Origin: DASYKT01 sp035995185
GTDB lineage: Bacteria > Acidobacteriota > Blastocatellia > Pyrinomonadales > Pyrinomonadaceae
Assembly (NCBI GenBank): GCA_035995185.1
Contig: DASYKT010000031.1
Span: 124,001-188,000, forward strand
Direction of reading: 5' to 3'
DNA length: 64,000 nucleotides
The notes beneath the pieces were generated by a model. That model made no database searches and was not told the origin of the DNA. It saw only the letters and a program-made list of their open reading frames with translations. Made by a program: the position numbers and the translations under genes. This document shows, piece after piece, positions 32,904 through 41,649 of this stretch. Within the stretch, counting starts at the first letter, position 1. Each line of letters opens with the position of its first letter.

Positions 32904-34997
32904 ATGACTGACAATCGCAATAATGCCTCGGGAATAACCATTGCCCGCAACGCCGCCATGGCCGCCGGTTTAGACTGGAAAGACGAACAGTCTTTTAGCG
33001 ATGCCCAGCGAGGATACGTCGCTACCTGGGACCCGCTCACTATCACGGACTCCAACGGCAATGTCGTTTGGAATATCGAGCCCTATCTACAAATGGAGGG
33101 GGCGGGCGAGCCCCTGCCGGCCACGGTAAATCCCAGCCTGTGGCGCCAGGCGCATCTCAACAATTTCAATGGCTTGTTCCAGGTTTGCGAAGGCATTTAC
33201 CAGCTGCGGGCCTTCGACATGTCGAACATGACCATCATCGAGGGCAAGACCGGGCTGATCATCATCGATCCGCTGATCTCCGTCGAATGCGCGCAGAGCG
33301 GCCTTAAACTCTACCGCCAGCAGCGCCCCGAAACAGCCGATCTGGACGTGACGGCGGTGATCTACACTCATAGCCACGTCGATCACTTTGGCGGTGTCGA
33401 GGGCATAGTTCCCGAAGACGAGGAAAAGAAAGCCGCAGTGCAGATCTACGCACCCGAAGGATTTCTCGAACACGCGGTTAGCGAAAACGTCTATGCCGGC
33501 ACCGCCATGGGGCGCCGCGCGCAATATATGTATGGCCCGCTCTTGCCGCAAGACGATAAGGGCCAGGTGGATACGGGATTGGGCAAAGGGCAGAGCACGG
33601 GCGCGGTTTCGCTTTATCCGCCGACGGTCAATATTACGCAGACCGGCCAGGAAGAAGTTATCGCCGGCGTGACCGTCGTCTTTCACCTGACGCCTGGTTC
33701 AGAAGCTCCGGCCGAAATGGATTTCTTTTTCCCGGAATTCAAAGCGTTTTGCGCGGCCGAGAATGCTACTCATAATATGCACAACATCCAGACGCTGCGC
33801 GGCGCTAATGTGCGCGATGCGCTGGCCTGGTCTAAATACCTGGGCGAGGCTATCGAATTGTTCGGCGGCAAGGCCGAGGTGATGTTCGCCTCGCACCATT
33901 GGCCGATCTGGGGCCGCGAAAATGTCTCTGCTTTTCTCGGACGGCAGCGCGATATGTATCGCTATCTCAACGACCAGACGCTGCGCATGCTCAACAAGGG
34001 TTATACCGGCATCGAGATCGCGGAGGTTTTCGAGATGCCCGAAGGGCTGGCCAAGGATTGGTCATGCCGCGGCTACTATGGCAGCGTGAGCCATAACACC
34101 AAGGCGGTGTACGACAAATATATGGGTTGGTTTGACGGCGACCCGGCTAATTTGCACCGGCTGACGCCGGAAAAGGCCGCGCCGAAATATGTTGAGCTGA
34201 TGGGCGGGGCCGAGGCCGTTCTTGCGGCAGCGAAGGCCGCCGGCGACGAAGGAGAGTACCGCTGGGCCGCCGAGCTTACCCGGCACGTCGTGTTCGCGGA
34301 CCAGGACAATCAGGAAGCGAAAAACCTTGAGGCCGACATGCTGGAGCAGATGGGCTACCAGGCGGAGAATGCCACGTGGCGCAACTTCTTTCTGCAGGGC
34401 ACACAGGAATTGCGCAACGGCATTGCGCCCGCGGGCCCGAAAAAGACCTCGCCGACGATCATTGCCGCGATGACCACGGACATGCTTTTCGACGCGTTTG
34501 CCGCGAAGATCATCGGCCCCCGGGTCGGTGACGCAAAGATCGTAATGAACTGGATATTTATCGATCCGGTCGATCCTTATCTCGTCCGGGTGCAGGACGG
34601 CGTGCTTAACTATACGGCGGACAAGCTGGAGACGCGCGCCGATGTCAGCCTGATGCTAAGCCGCGATACGCTCAACGCGATCATGTCCGGCGAACTCTCT
34701 CCCAAGACCGCGATCCAGGACAAGCTGATCACGGTCACGGGCGAAATGACCGCGCTGCTGCATTTCTTTCTCTTGCTCGATGACAGCGATCCGTCGTTTC
34801 CGATCGTTACCCCGCGCTCAAATGCCGAAGTCGCATGGTCGGGTCTGGGTAAATTAGAAGATAAACTGGCAGGTAAGCTGGGAGGCAAGCTCGCCGATCT
34901 TAAAGACGCCCTGAAAGATTCGTTGGACGAATTGATGGAACATCCGGCAGTGGCCAGGGCGCGCGTGTTTATCGGCGAGCTGCCGCGCGGATGTTAA
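32904..34997 (+). CDS. alkyl-sulfatase-like metallo-beta-lactamase-fold hydrolase (BDS1/SdsA1 type)
   Basis: AAGGAG lies 6 nt before the ATG. The 697-aa protein has the metal-binding motif THSHVDHFGG (His156, His158, Asp160, His161), then ENATHNMHNIQTLRGA and ASHHWPIWG, all diagnostic of alkyl/aryl sulfatases such as SdsA1. The dimerisation and SCP2-like C-terminal domains follow (KTSPTIIAAMTTDMLFDAFA and ALLHFFLLLDD). No signal peptide is seen, so a cytoplasmic location is likely, whereas SdsA1 is secreted. The last 55 residues form an extra amphipathic helical tail (KLEDKLAGKLGGKLADLKD). It should hydrolyse sulfate esters of alkyl chains. Confidence 0.93.
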   Translation: MTDNRNNASGITIARNAAMAAGLDWKDEQSFSDAQRGYVATWDPLTITDSNGNVVWNIEPYLQMEGAGEPLPATVNPSLWRQAHLNNFNGLFQVCEGIYQLRAFDMSNMTIIEGKTGLIIIDPLISVECAQSGLKLYRQQRPETADLDVTAVIYTHSHVDHFGGVEGIVPEDEEKKAAVQIYAPEGFLEHAVSENVYAGTAMGRRAQYMYGPLLPQDDKGQVDTGLGKGQSTGAVSLYPPTVNITQTGQEEVIAGVTVVFHLTPGSEAPAEMDFFFPEFKAFCAAENATHNMHNIQTLRGANVRDALAWSKYLGEAIELFGGKAEVMFASHHWPIWGRENVSAFLGRQRDMYRYLNDQTLRMLNKGYTGIEIAEVFEMPEGLAKDWSCRGYYGSVSHNTKAVYDKYMGWFDGDPANLHRLTPEKAAPKYVELMGGAEAVLAAAKAAGDEGEYRWAAELTRHVVFADQDNQEAKNLEADMLEQMGYQAENATWRNFFLQGTQELRNGIAPAGPKKTSPTIIAAMTTDMLFDAFAAKIIGPRVGDAKIVMNWIFIDPVDPYLVRVQDGVLNYTADKLETRADVSLMLSRDTLNAIMSGELSPKTAIQDKLITVTGEMTALLHFFLLLDDSDPSFPIVTPRSNAEVAWSGLGKLEDKLAGKLGGKLADLKDALKDSLDELMEHPAVARARVFIGELPRGC

Positions 34998-35106
34998 TGA
35001 TGCTAGATTGGATCTTATGTTTTTTCTTTGAATCCGGCCGTCTCTCCCAATTTTCGGCGCGGACGGCAGGGTAAATTCTAATAGCTGTTACCAATGGAGG
35101 TATGTG

Positions 35107-35925
35107 ATGAAAAAGGTCAGAAAACTTTTCCCCGCGGCCGTCGTTGTCGGCCTGTTTTGCCTGGTAGTGATTGCCGGCATCTCTTACGAATCTTACCGGG
35201 CGGGCCAGACGCCTGTCGCGGCGCAATCGACCGTAAAAGCGACCTTTAGCTTTGACCGGTATACCGGAAACAAACCTTTTAAGCTTAATACGCTTCCGAC
35301 CACGCCATACGGCCCTGCTTGGGCGGACGTGGTTTTAAAGCCTTCGAATATGCTGGCCTGTAAAGGATCGGCTCCGATCGCGCTTTGCTACTATTCGGGC
35401 CCGAATGGGGTTACGCCCTGCACGCCTGACGGGCTGGGTATCGCAAACTGTACTTGTTACGAGATTCCAACCGGTCAGCCTTACATGGTCGATATCAATA
35501 ACATTTTGAATGAAGAGGCGTACCTTAAAACGGTGAAAACGTGCGGCAAGGACGGGAGCGATTGCCTTCCGACCGGCAAAGCCGAAGCCCCCGTCTGCGA
35601 CTATATCAATAAGAACACTTTGATCCCCGGCGCGGACCTTATCTCGACCTTTAGCTTGTACCTGGAAAAACAGATCCCCATTGGTGAAACGAATTGCCCG
35701 ACTCCCTCGGCCTACGCCGGGTGCATGACCGCGCCCTGCAAGCGGACGGGCAAAAAGGATCCGAAAACCGGCTTGCCGCTGGTGCAATGCGGCTGCCCTT
35801 TGTACACCGGCCCATACCAGGTAGGAACTGCCACCGACCAGTGCGCGCTCGACGGCCCTTATGTCTGGTCGGCTGCTTATAATCCGGCTATGAATCCAAG
35901 CCCGACCCCGACACCGGGAGAGTAG
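35107..35925 (+). CDS. Cys-rich secreted protein of unknown function
   Basis: The ATG at 35107 is preceded by GGAGGT with 6-nt spacing; a GTG codon directly before it is the alternative. The 272-aa protein has a signal or anchor segment (about 8-28) and then an extracytoplasmic region with about 15 Cys residues, many in short pairs (NCTCYEIP, CGCPLYTG, CMTAPCKRTG), which suggests disulphides. It ends in a Pro/Thr tail (PSPTPTPGE). No known domain was recognised. The preceding alkylsulfatase-like gene is co-oriented, 109 nt upstream. Confidence 0.65.
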   Translation: MKKVRKLFPAAVVVGLFCLVVIAGISYESYRAGQTPVAAQSTVKATFSFDRYTGNKPFKLNTLPTTPYGPAWADVVLKPSNMLACKGSAPIALCYYSGPNGVTPCTPDGLGIANCTCYEIPTGQPYMVDINNILNEEAYLKTVKTCGKDGSDCLPTGKAEAPVCDYINKNTLIPGADLISTFSLYLEKQIPIGETNCPTPSAYAGCMTAPCKRTGKKDPKTGLPLVQCGCPLYTGPYQVGTATDQCALDGPYVWSAAYNPAMNPSPTPTPGE

Positions 35926-35964
35926 TTAACAGATCATTTTTCTGCTTGAGCGGAGGGGGCCTAT

Positions 35965-36083
35965 CTAGCCGTCGAAAGAGAATTCCGTTGGCAAAGAACG
36001 CCCTGTGTAATGAACTGCGACGGTCTCACCGGCCCTCCACCTCGATTGGTGACGATGTAAGTCGATCTGATGACATTTTCCAT
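35965..36083 (-). pseudogene. FKBP isomerase relic (truncated, frameshifted)
   Basis: On the minus strand the ATG at 36083 opens MENVIRSTYIVTNRGG, matching the start of the intact FKBP at 29254-29589 (TTESGLTYIVIKEGDG). After about 17 codons the match moves to another frame, reading GETVAVHYTGRSLPTEFSFDG and then TAG, which parallels AGKTVSVHYTGVLGNGAIFDS. The rest of the gene, including the active-site patch, is missing. It lies between the Cys-rich secreted gene and the STAND nuclease gene. Confidence 0.75.
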
Positions 36084-36201
36084 AATGTTTCCGGCAAAAC
36101 TACACTTTTCCGCTGAATCATAGGCAAAGATAAAATCCTTTATTATCATTTATGATCGTAGAAAAAGCTCTTTTAGAGTATTTTTGTTTTGAAGATACAC
36201 A

Positions 36202-38568
36202 ATGGAAAAACCTGGTGTTACAAAAACCAATCACCTTTTACCCTTCGGCGAATTGTCATCGGGGCAATTCGAGCGTTTGTGCCTGTGGCTGGTAGAACGT
36301 GAAGGCTATGAAAACCCGGAACATCTTGGCGAAGGAGGGGCCGAGGACGGGCGTGATGTGATCGCCTACCGCGTCACCGGCGGCGGCAGGCAGCTTTGGT
36401 ATTTTCAATGCAAGCGCTACGCGAGAATCAGCGCCGCCCGCCTTATCAAAGAGGCGGAAAAATATAACGATCTGGTTGCTTCCGATCCGACAAAGAAACC
36501 TTACGGCGTTATTTTTGTTACCAACGCCACGCTTACTGCCGTCGCGCGTGAAAAAGTGCGGGCTTTTTGCAACAAACATGGATACGAATGCGAATTTTGG
36601 GCGCGAACCGAATTGGATCTTCTTGTTAAAAAACACCCGGAAATCGTCGCTGAGTTTTTTAACATCGCAATGCCGAAATTACCGGTGCGCGACAAGATAT
36701 CAATAGCTCGCCTGCCGGCGACCAATTCCGATCTTTTTGGCCGTGACGATGAACTAGAGCTGCTCAATAATGCCTGGGAACACGGGGAGGTCAACATCGC
36801 AGCTTTTGTAGCATGGGGCGGTGTCGGAAAGACGGCGCTGGTGAACCATTGGCTTAAGAAAAGCATGGCAAACGCCGATTATCGCGGTGCGGAGTTGGTG
36901 TACGGGTGGTCATTTTATAGCCAGGGCACGAGCGAACGCGTTGCTTCCGCCGACCTTTTCATAGACCAGGCTCTGCGTTGGTTCGGCGATCCTGACCCAA
37001 CTTTTGGCACCCCTTGGGATAAAGGCGAACGATTGGCCGGATTGATCCGTCAGACCCGCACGCTGCTCATCCTCGACGGAATCGAGCCTTTGCAATTTCC
37101 GCCGGGCGCGCATGAAGGGCGATTGAAAGACAACGCGTTACAGGCGCTTTTGGTCGAGTTGGCAGCCGGGCAGCCGGGCCTGTGCGTGATCTCAACGCGT
37201 GAGAGAATAGGTGACCTGGCCGAATTCGAAAATGGCACGGTAATACAGCACGATCTGGATAATTTGACCCCGCAGGCCGGTGCCCAGCTTTTGCGCGCAC
37301 AGCAGGTCATTGGCTCCGATCACGAGCTGGAAAAAGCGGCGGAAGAATATCAAGGGCATGCGCTGGCGTTAACTTTGCTGGGCGGTTATCTCGCCGATGT
37401 TTACGATGGCGACATCAGGCAGCGCGAGGCAATTGAGAATCTCGAAAATGACGCGCGACACGGCCGCCATGCCGAGCGCGTGATGCGCGCTTACGAAAAA
37501 TGGCTGGGCGAAGGAGCAGAACTGGCAGTATTACGATTGCTGGGTTTGTTTGACCGTCCCGCAGATGCGGCAAATATCAAGGCGCTGCGCGCCAAACCGG
37601 CCATCCCGGGCCTGACAGATACTTTGCTCGATCTAAAAGAGCGTGAATGGAAGCAGGTGTTGGCAAAATTGCGCCGGATCGGGTTGCTGCATAAGGCGGT
37701 GCCGGGCGAACCTGGTACGCTGGACGCACATCCGCTGGTGCGCGAACATTTCAGACAGCAGCTTAAACAGGAACATCCTGCCGCCTGGCGGGAAGCAAAC
37801 GGCCGGCTCTATGAATTTTTGAGCGGCACCGTTAAAGAATTTCCGGATACGATCGTAGAGATCATGCAGCTTTATTTGGCTGTTGCGCATGGGTGTGAGG
37901 CAGAAAAATATCAGGAAGTTTTCGATCAGATATATAAGCGCCGTATTCATCGCGGTGAAGAATATTTCGCCTTGTATAAGTTAAACGCTTTTGGCGCCGA
38001 CCTGGCCGCATTGTCCAAATTTCCGGTCACTCATGAAGCGGACCCGGCCTTAAAACTGACTGAGGACAGTAAGACAGAGATCATAAGTTTGCGCGGTTAC
38101 AATCTTCGCGCGTTAGGGCGGTTAAAAGAGGCGGTCGAAGAAATTGAAACAGCCCTGGCATTGCGCACAAAACAAAATAATTGGAAAAACGCTGCCATAA
38201 ATGCCGGTAATCTTAGCCGTATTTATCTTATCAGCGGAAATTTACCTCAGGCATTGAAATTTGCCCGGCAGGGTGTGGAATTTGCAGATAAAAGCCTCGG
38301 TGTGCACGAGCAAATGAGCAGACGGGCGATTTTGGCCCATATATTTCATCAGCTGGGCAAATTTTCTGAGGCGGAGGCCGCTTTTCAGGAAGCCGAAAAA
38401 TTTCAAATTCGAAGAGAACCTAAAAGATCGATCCTGGATTCCCTGGCGGGATTCTGGTACTGCGAAATTTTACTGGATCAGGGCAAATTCGGGGAAGTTA
38501 TAGCGTGTAAAAGTGACGCTCGAAATCGCGACCGTCAACGGCTGGCCTATCGATATTGCGGTAGATAA
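36202..38568 (+). CDS. nuclease-STAND NTPase-TPR defence-like protein (N-terminal part, frameshifted)
   Basis: The frame encodes 788 aa. Residues 1-150 are an Mrr/restriction-endonuclease-like domain (FERLCLWLVEREGYENPEHLG, then EDGRDVIAYRV and WYFQCKRYA, giving Asp52 and Gln69-x-Lys71). A STAND/NB-ARC-type ATPase follows with Walker A WGGVGKT (206-212) and Walker B TLLILDGIEPL (288-298). TPR-like repeats start near 620 (RGYNLRALGRLKEAVEEIETAL). The last 20 residues (KSDARNRDRQRLAYRYCGR) are out of frame with the homologous TPR continuation at 38513-38986. The architecture resembles antiviral STAND (Avs-like) proteins; a defence role is inferred. Confidence 0.85.
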   Translation: MEKPGVTKTNHLLPFGELSSGQFERLCLWLVEREGYENPEHLGEGGAEDGRDVIAYRVTGGGRQLWYFQCKRYARISAARLIKEAEKYNDLVASDPTKKPYGVIFVTNATLTAVAREKVRAFCNKHGYECEFWARTELDLLVKKHPEIVAEFFNIAMPKLPVRDKISIARLPATNSDLFGRDDELELLNNAWEHGEVNIAAFVAWGGVGKTALVNHWLKKSMANADYRGAELVYGWSFYSQGTSERVASADLFIDQALRWFGDPDPTFGTPWDKGERLAGLIRQTRTLLILDGIEPLQFPPGAHEGRLKDNALQALLVELAAGQPGLCVISTRERIGDLAEFENGTVIQHDLDNLTPQAGAQLLRAQQVIGSDHELEKAAEEYQGHALALTLLGGYLADVYDGDIRQREAIENLENDARHGRHAERVMRAYEKWLGEGAELAVLRLLGLFDRPADAANIKALRAKPAIPGLTDTLLDLKEREWKQVLAKLRRIGLLHKAVPGEPGTLDAHPLVREHFRQQLKQEHPAAWREANGRLYEFLSGTVKEFPDTIVEIMQLYLAVAHGCEAEKYQEVFDQIYKRRIHRGEEYFALYKLNAFGADLAALSKFPVTHEADPALKLTEDSKTEIISLRGYNLRALGRLKEAVEEIETALALRTKQNNWKNAAINAGNLSRIYLISGNLPQALKFARQGVEFADKSLGVHEQMSRRAILAHIFHQLGKFSEAEAAFQEAEKFQIRREPKRSILDSLAGFWYCEILLDQGKFGEVIACKSDARNRDRQRLAYRYCGR

Positions 38569-38986
38569 TTTATCCCTGGGAAACTCGTACTTGCTGCAAA
38601 TGAAAAAAGGCGGAACCGATAAGTCCGCGAAAGCGGCCGAATTTCTAAACCGTGCGTTAAGCGGCTTGCGGCAGGCAAGGGCCATTGATTATTTGCCGCT
38701 CGGATTGCTGGCACGTGCCGCGCTGCACCGGCTTACGGCTGATTTCGACGGCGCCCAACGTGATTTATCGGAAACAAAGCAGATAGCCGAGCGCGGCAGC
38801 ATGGAGCTATATCTTGCTGATTTTCATTTGGAATCAGCGCGTCTGAACCTGGCTCAAAACGATCCGATCATGACGCGCGAGCATTGGCTGGCAGCCGGAA
38901 CCATGATCGAACGGATGAAATATCACCGGCGAGACAATGAAGCAAACGAGATCGAAGAATATCTTTTATTCAGTGATGGCAAATAA
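38513..38986 (+). CDS. C-terminal TPR part of the nuclease-STAND protein (after frameshift)
   Basis: This frame, +1 relative to the upstream one, encodes 157 aa that continue the TPR array (SAKAAEFLNRALSGLRQARAID, LAQNDPIMTREHWLAAG). In-frame upstream it meets a TAG, and only a GTG is available as a start, so it is unlikely to be a separate gene. Removing one A from the AAAA run near 38508 would join the two frames as ...GEVIACKVTLEIATV. Either an indel has split one gene or there is a sequencing error. Confidence 0.75.
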   Translation: MTLEIATVNGWPIDIAVDNLSLGNSYLLQMKKGGTDKSAKAAEFLNRALSGLRQARAIDYLPLGLLARAALHRLTADFDGAQRDLSETKQIAERGSMELYLADFHLESARLNLAQNDPIMTREHWLAAGTMIERMKYHRRDNEANEIEEYLLFSDGK

Positions 38987-39002
38987 CGAGAAATAAAATA
39001 TT

Positions 39003-40007
39003 CTAACCGCTCTTTCTCGCCTGCGCCTGTACGGCGGTGATGGCGATGGCGTCGACGATGTCTTCGGCTTTACAGCCGCGGGAAAGGTCGTTGCAGGGTT
39101 TATCGAGGCCCTGCAGGATGGGGCCGATGGCGGTGCCGCCGGTCAGCCGTTCGGTCAATTTGTAGGCGATATTGCCGGCCTGCAGATCGGGAAAGATAAG
39201 CACGTTGGCGCGGCCGCCGACTTCTGAAGCCGGAGCTTTTGATTCGGCAACGTCGGGCAGCAAAGCGGCGTCGGCCTGCAGTTCGCCGTCGATGATCAGG
39301 TCGGGCATCCGCGCGCGAACGGTTTTGGTCGCTTCTACCACCTTGTCGATCATCTTGTGTTTGGCCGAACCTTTGGTGGAAAAAGAAAGCATCGCCACGC
39401 GGGGTTCGACGCCAAGCAGGGCGCGGCACGAATCCGCCGAAGCGATCGCGATCTCCGCCAGTTCAGCTACGCCCGGGTCGATCACCACGCCGCAGTCCGC
39501 ATAGATCATCGCGCCTTCGTAGCCGAACCTGGTATCGGGCACGACCATCACAAAAAAACTCGAAACTATCTTAAAGCCCGCGCGCACGCCGATGCACTGG
39601 ATCGCGGCGCGAACGGTATGCGCGGTGGTGTTGGTCGCTCCGCCCACTGAGCCGTCCGCCTGTCCTAACCGCACCAGCAAATTGCCGTAAAAGAGCGGAT
39701 CTTTCACCGTTTGCTCGGATTCTTCGAGCGACACGCCTTTGCTGCGGCGCAGCTCATGAAAAAGCGTGGCGATCTTGCCAAAATCCGCCGCGGCGCGGTG
39801 ATCGATGATATTTACGCCGTTTAAGTTCGCACCGGCCGAGGCGGCAGCGGCGCGCATTTTTTCTTCATTGCCGATGACCGAAACTTTGGCCAGGCGGTCG
39901 CGGACACACATTTCCGCGGCGAGAAGGATGCGCGGGTCTTCGCCCTCGGGCAGAATGATGTGCTGCTGATCGGCGGCGGCTCTTTGGCGTATCTTTTCCA
40001 GTATCAT
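39003..40007 (-). CDS. pta: phosphate acetyltransferase
   Basis: Pta interconverts acetyl-CoA and acetyl phosphate. The ATG at 40007 (MILEKIRQRA) gives 334 aa, matching the compact Pta/Ptb-type enzyme; the frame runs to 40055 but that addition is poorly conserved. Family motifs are HIILPEGEDPRILLAA, GQADGSVGGATNTTAHTVRAAIQ, MVVPDTRFGYEGAMIYADCGV, STKGSAKHKMIDKV and VLIFPDLQAGNIAYKL with GPILQGLDKPCNDLSRG at the end. There is no ackA next to it, so acetate metabolism is split over the chromosome. The upstream promoter must overlap the long dispersed repeat at 40039-40313. Confidence 0.96.
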   Translation of the reverse strand: MILEKIRQRAAADQQHIILPEGEDPRILLAAEMCVRDRLAKVSVIGNEEKMRAAAASAGANLNGVNIIDHRAAADFGKIATLFHELRRSKGVSLEESEQTVKDPLFYGNLLVRLGQADGSVGGATNTTAHTVRAAIQCIGVRAGFKIVSSFFVMVVPDTRFGYEGAMIYADCGVVIDPGVAELAEIAIASADSCRALLGVEPRVAMLSFSTKGSAKHKMIDKVVEATKTVRARMPDLIIDGELQADAALLPDVAESKAPASEVGGRANVLIFPDLQAGNIAYKLTERLTGGTAIGPILQGLDKPCNDLSRGCKAEDIVDAIAITAVQAQARKSG

Positions 40008-40038
40008 AGATTTATGCAGGAGTTCATTATATAAGGAC

Positions 40039-40313
40039 GCGAAGTGGAACACCATGTTCCAGCGTGTGCCAATGAACCACCTGTTCCAAAAATGTTCCAG
40101 AAATCTTAAAAATCATACGTAATGTCCCCAAAGTTTCTAAAAGCGGCTTGAAAAGATCAGCGGGATCGGTAACTCCAGCAAAACAGAATACCGCGAGGTT
40201 ATTATCGCCGATAGCTGTTCGTTTCTATACAAAGGTTTTGGAGAAGTTTGTTCTTTTCGCGATCTTTAATATAAAACGCCGGCCATTATGATGAGGTCAG
40301 AACCGGGAGCCTC
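40039..40313. repeat. long dispersed repeat, copy B
   Basis: It is similar over most of its length to 12201-12490, in the same orientation. It begins just upstream of pta (32 nt before the ATG) and ends in the GAGGTCAGAACCGGGAGC unit. Confidence 0.75.
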
Positions 40314-40330
40314 GGTTTATTTATAGTTTA

Positions 40331-40485
40331 TGAGAGAACCACCCCGCCCTGCGGGCACCCCTCCTTCGTAAGGAGGGGAGTTTTGTAGCACCTCTTTAAA
40401 CACCCCACTTACACTTTGCAGCGTCTCTTTAAACTCCCCTCCTTACGAAGGAGGGGTGGCGCGCTTTAGCGCGACGGGGTGGTTC
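40331..40485. repeat. inverted pair of CTCCTTCGTAAGGAG palindromic repeats
   Basis: A 50-nt unit at 40331-40380 is mirrored by a 55-nt unit at 40431-40485 in reverse complement; each carries its own small palindrome. The whole could fold into one long stem with about 50 nt of loop. Confidence 0.8.
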
Positions 40486-40491
40486 TTTCTT

Positions 40492-40770
40492 TTAGTGCTT
40501 TGATTTGCCGGGCAATTTTTTTGGCAGGTCTAACTCGTCGTCCACTAATATTTCCATCGGAATGCCCACTGCGCGCGCATAAGCTAAAGTAACCAACATA
40601 GTTGGGGTTCTCTCATTGATCTCATACCGAGCAATATAACCTACATGAATTTTAGCTCCGTGGTGTGTAAGAAGCTCGAATATTTGTTCCTGAGTAATTC
40701 CTAACTTTCTTCGAATCTCGCGTACTTTCTCGCCAATTCTTTCAGGTTTTACAAGTTGTTTGCTACCCAT
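40492..40770 (-). CDS. XRE-family helix-turn-helix regulator
   Basis: This 92-aa cytoplasmic protein has an HTH_3 domain at about 10-75: IGEKVREIRRKLGITQEQIF, then KIHVGYIARYEINERTPTML (recognition helix) and YARAVGIPMEILVDDE. It probably binds DNA as a dimer. No toxin or partner gene is adjacent; the gene is flanked by repeats on its 3' side. Targets are unknown. Confidence 0.85.
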   Translation of the reverse strand: MGSKQLVKPERIGEKVREIRRKLGITQEQIFELLTHHGAKIHVGYIARYEINERTPTMLVTLAYARAVGIPMEILVDDELDLPKKLPGKSKH

Positions 40771-41204
40771 TTAGAAGATGCCTCCTAAGTGGGTGTTATT
40801 CGCTGCTTGACTTAGTACTCCGTACGGAGTTGTCATTTCGTAATTTAACCGGTACGCCCAAATTGCTTGAACGTATAGACGGTTGAAGCTCAACTGGAAT
40901 TACCCCTACGCGTTTTCATTAGCTGTTTATTGTCAAAAATCGTGGGATTACAACGTTGAAAGATTAACAGAATTTCGGTAAGTGATAAAGACTGAAATGT
41001 TTTGGACGCGTAGCGTCCCTTTGATAGTAGCCGAGGGTTTTAACCCACGGCCCGGATAAAACACCGGCTCGTCGCGTGAGCGACGATTGATTCATTTGTC
41101 GCTCACGCGACCAAAATATTATTTTTTTCTTTTCCGTGGATTGAAATCCACGGCTACCGTCAGTACACCGCTGACGCGGTGAGAACTTCCAAGCTCCCGA
41201 AAGT
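40771..41204. other. 434-nt intergenic region with composite inverted repeat
   Basis: No gene is visible. A nested palindrome occupies 41027-41157; the rest is A+T-rich and should hold the promoter of the XRE gene. Confidence 0.6.
41027..41157. repeat. composite nested inverted repeat
   Basis: The outer arms GTAGCC...TTTTAACCCACGG (41027-41050) and CCGTGGATTGAAATCCACGGCTAC region (41134-41157) enclose a perfect 14-bp inner pair, GTCGCGTGAGCGAC (41071-41084) and GTCGCTCACGCGAC (41098-41111). Confidence 0.8.
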
Positions 41205-41552
41205 ATGAGATCAGGTCTTATTCCGATTCTAGAAGTCGAAGCAGAGGTTATTTACGAGGGGAACGGAACCCTGCCGCTTTCCGGGCAGATGTTTTATGTG
41301 CTGGAAAAAAGCGCTTCGGACATCATCCCGTTGATCGACGCCGACTGTGAAAAAGCCATAGAGGAATTAAAAAATCGGGCCATTAAATTCATTATTACCG
41401 ACTCGCGGAGAAAAGCCGTCGTAAAAGATCTGAAAGCGAAAACTTATTATATCTGCGGTATCAGCCGGACGAACCAGGGAGTTGGAATCTGGAATGTCCG
41501 TGTCGATATGCAGTACGGCAAAAACAGCCTGGTACTGACAACAAGAATATGA
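41205..41552 (+). CDS. small protein of unknown function, possible remnant of a larger secreted protein
   Basis: This 115-aa ORF has no signal peptide. Its second half (IITDSRRKAVVKDLKAKTYYICGISRTNQGVGIWNVRVDM) looks like the last strands of a carboxypeptidase-regulatory-like beta-sandwich, and the first half (GQMFYVLEKSASDIIPLID) recalls regions that usually follow a signal sequence. It may be the tail of a longer gene whose 5' part was lost to the repeat upstream. Whether it is expressed is unclear. Confidence 0.5.
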   Translation: MRSGLIPILEVEAEVIYEGNGTLPLSGQMFYVLEKSASDIIPLIDADCEKAIEELKNRAIKFIITDSRRKAVVKDLKAKTYYICGISRTNQGVGIWNVRVDMQYGKNSLVLTTRI

Positions 41553-41574
41553 CGGCAAAGCCATGATCTTTATG

Positions 41575-41649
41575 GGGGCGCGCCCGAGAGACTGCCTGCC
41601 CATGGGGAGGCTGAACGTTGGGAGTTCAGTAAGGCAGGGCCGCGCTCCC
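41575..41649. other. nested stem-loop element between ORFs
   Basis: Three stems nest in order: GGGGCGCG (41575-41582) with CGCGCTCCC (41641-41649), CTGCCT (41592-41597) with AGGCAG (41632-41637), and CTGAAC (41611-41616) with GTTCAG (41624-41629) around a 7-nt loop. It could be a structured RNA, an attenuator or another mobile palindrome; no known riboswitch was recognised. Confidence 0.4.

Larger units (their letters stand above)
40008..40491. other. 484-nt repeat-filled intergenic region
   Basis: No gene is seen. It holds copy B of the long dispersed repeat (40039-40313), a GGTCAGAACCGGGAGC half unit (40292-40310), and an inverted pair of CTCCTTACGAAGGAG repeats (40331-40380 and 40431-40485) about 50 nt apart. 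Confidence 0.75.

Noticed and set aside
40331..40485. Possible CRISPR array from repeated units
   Set aside because: There are only two units and they are inverted, not direct; spacing and arms fit paired palindromes. No CRISPR array was seen anywhere in the window.
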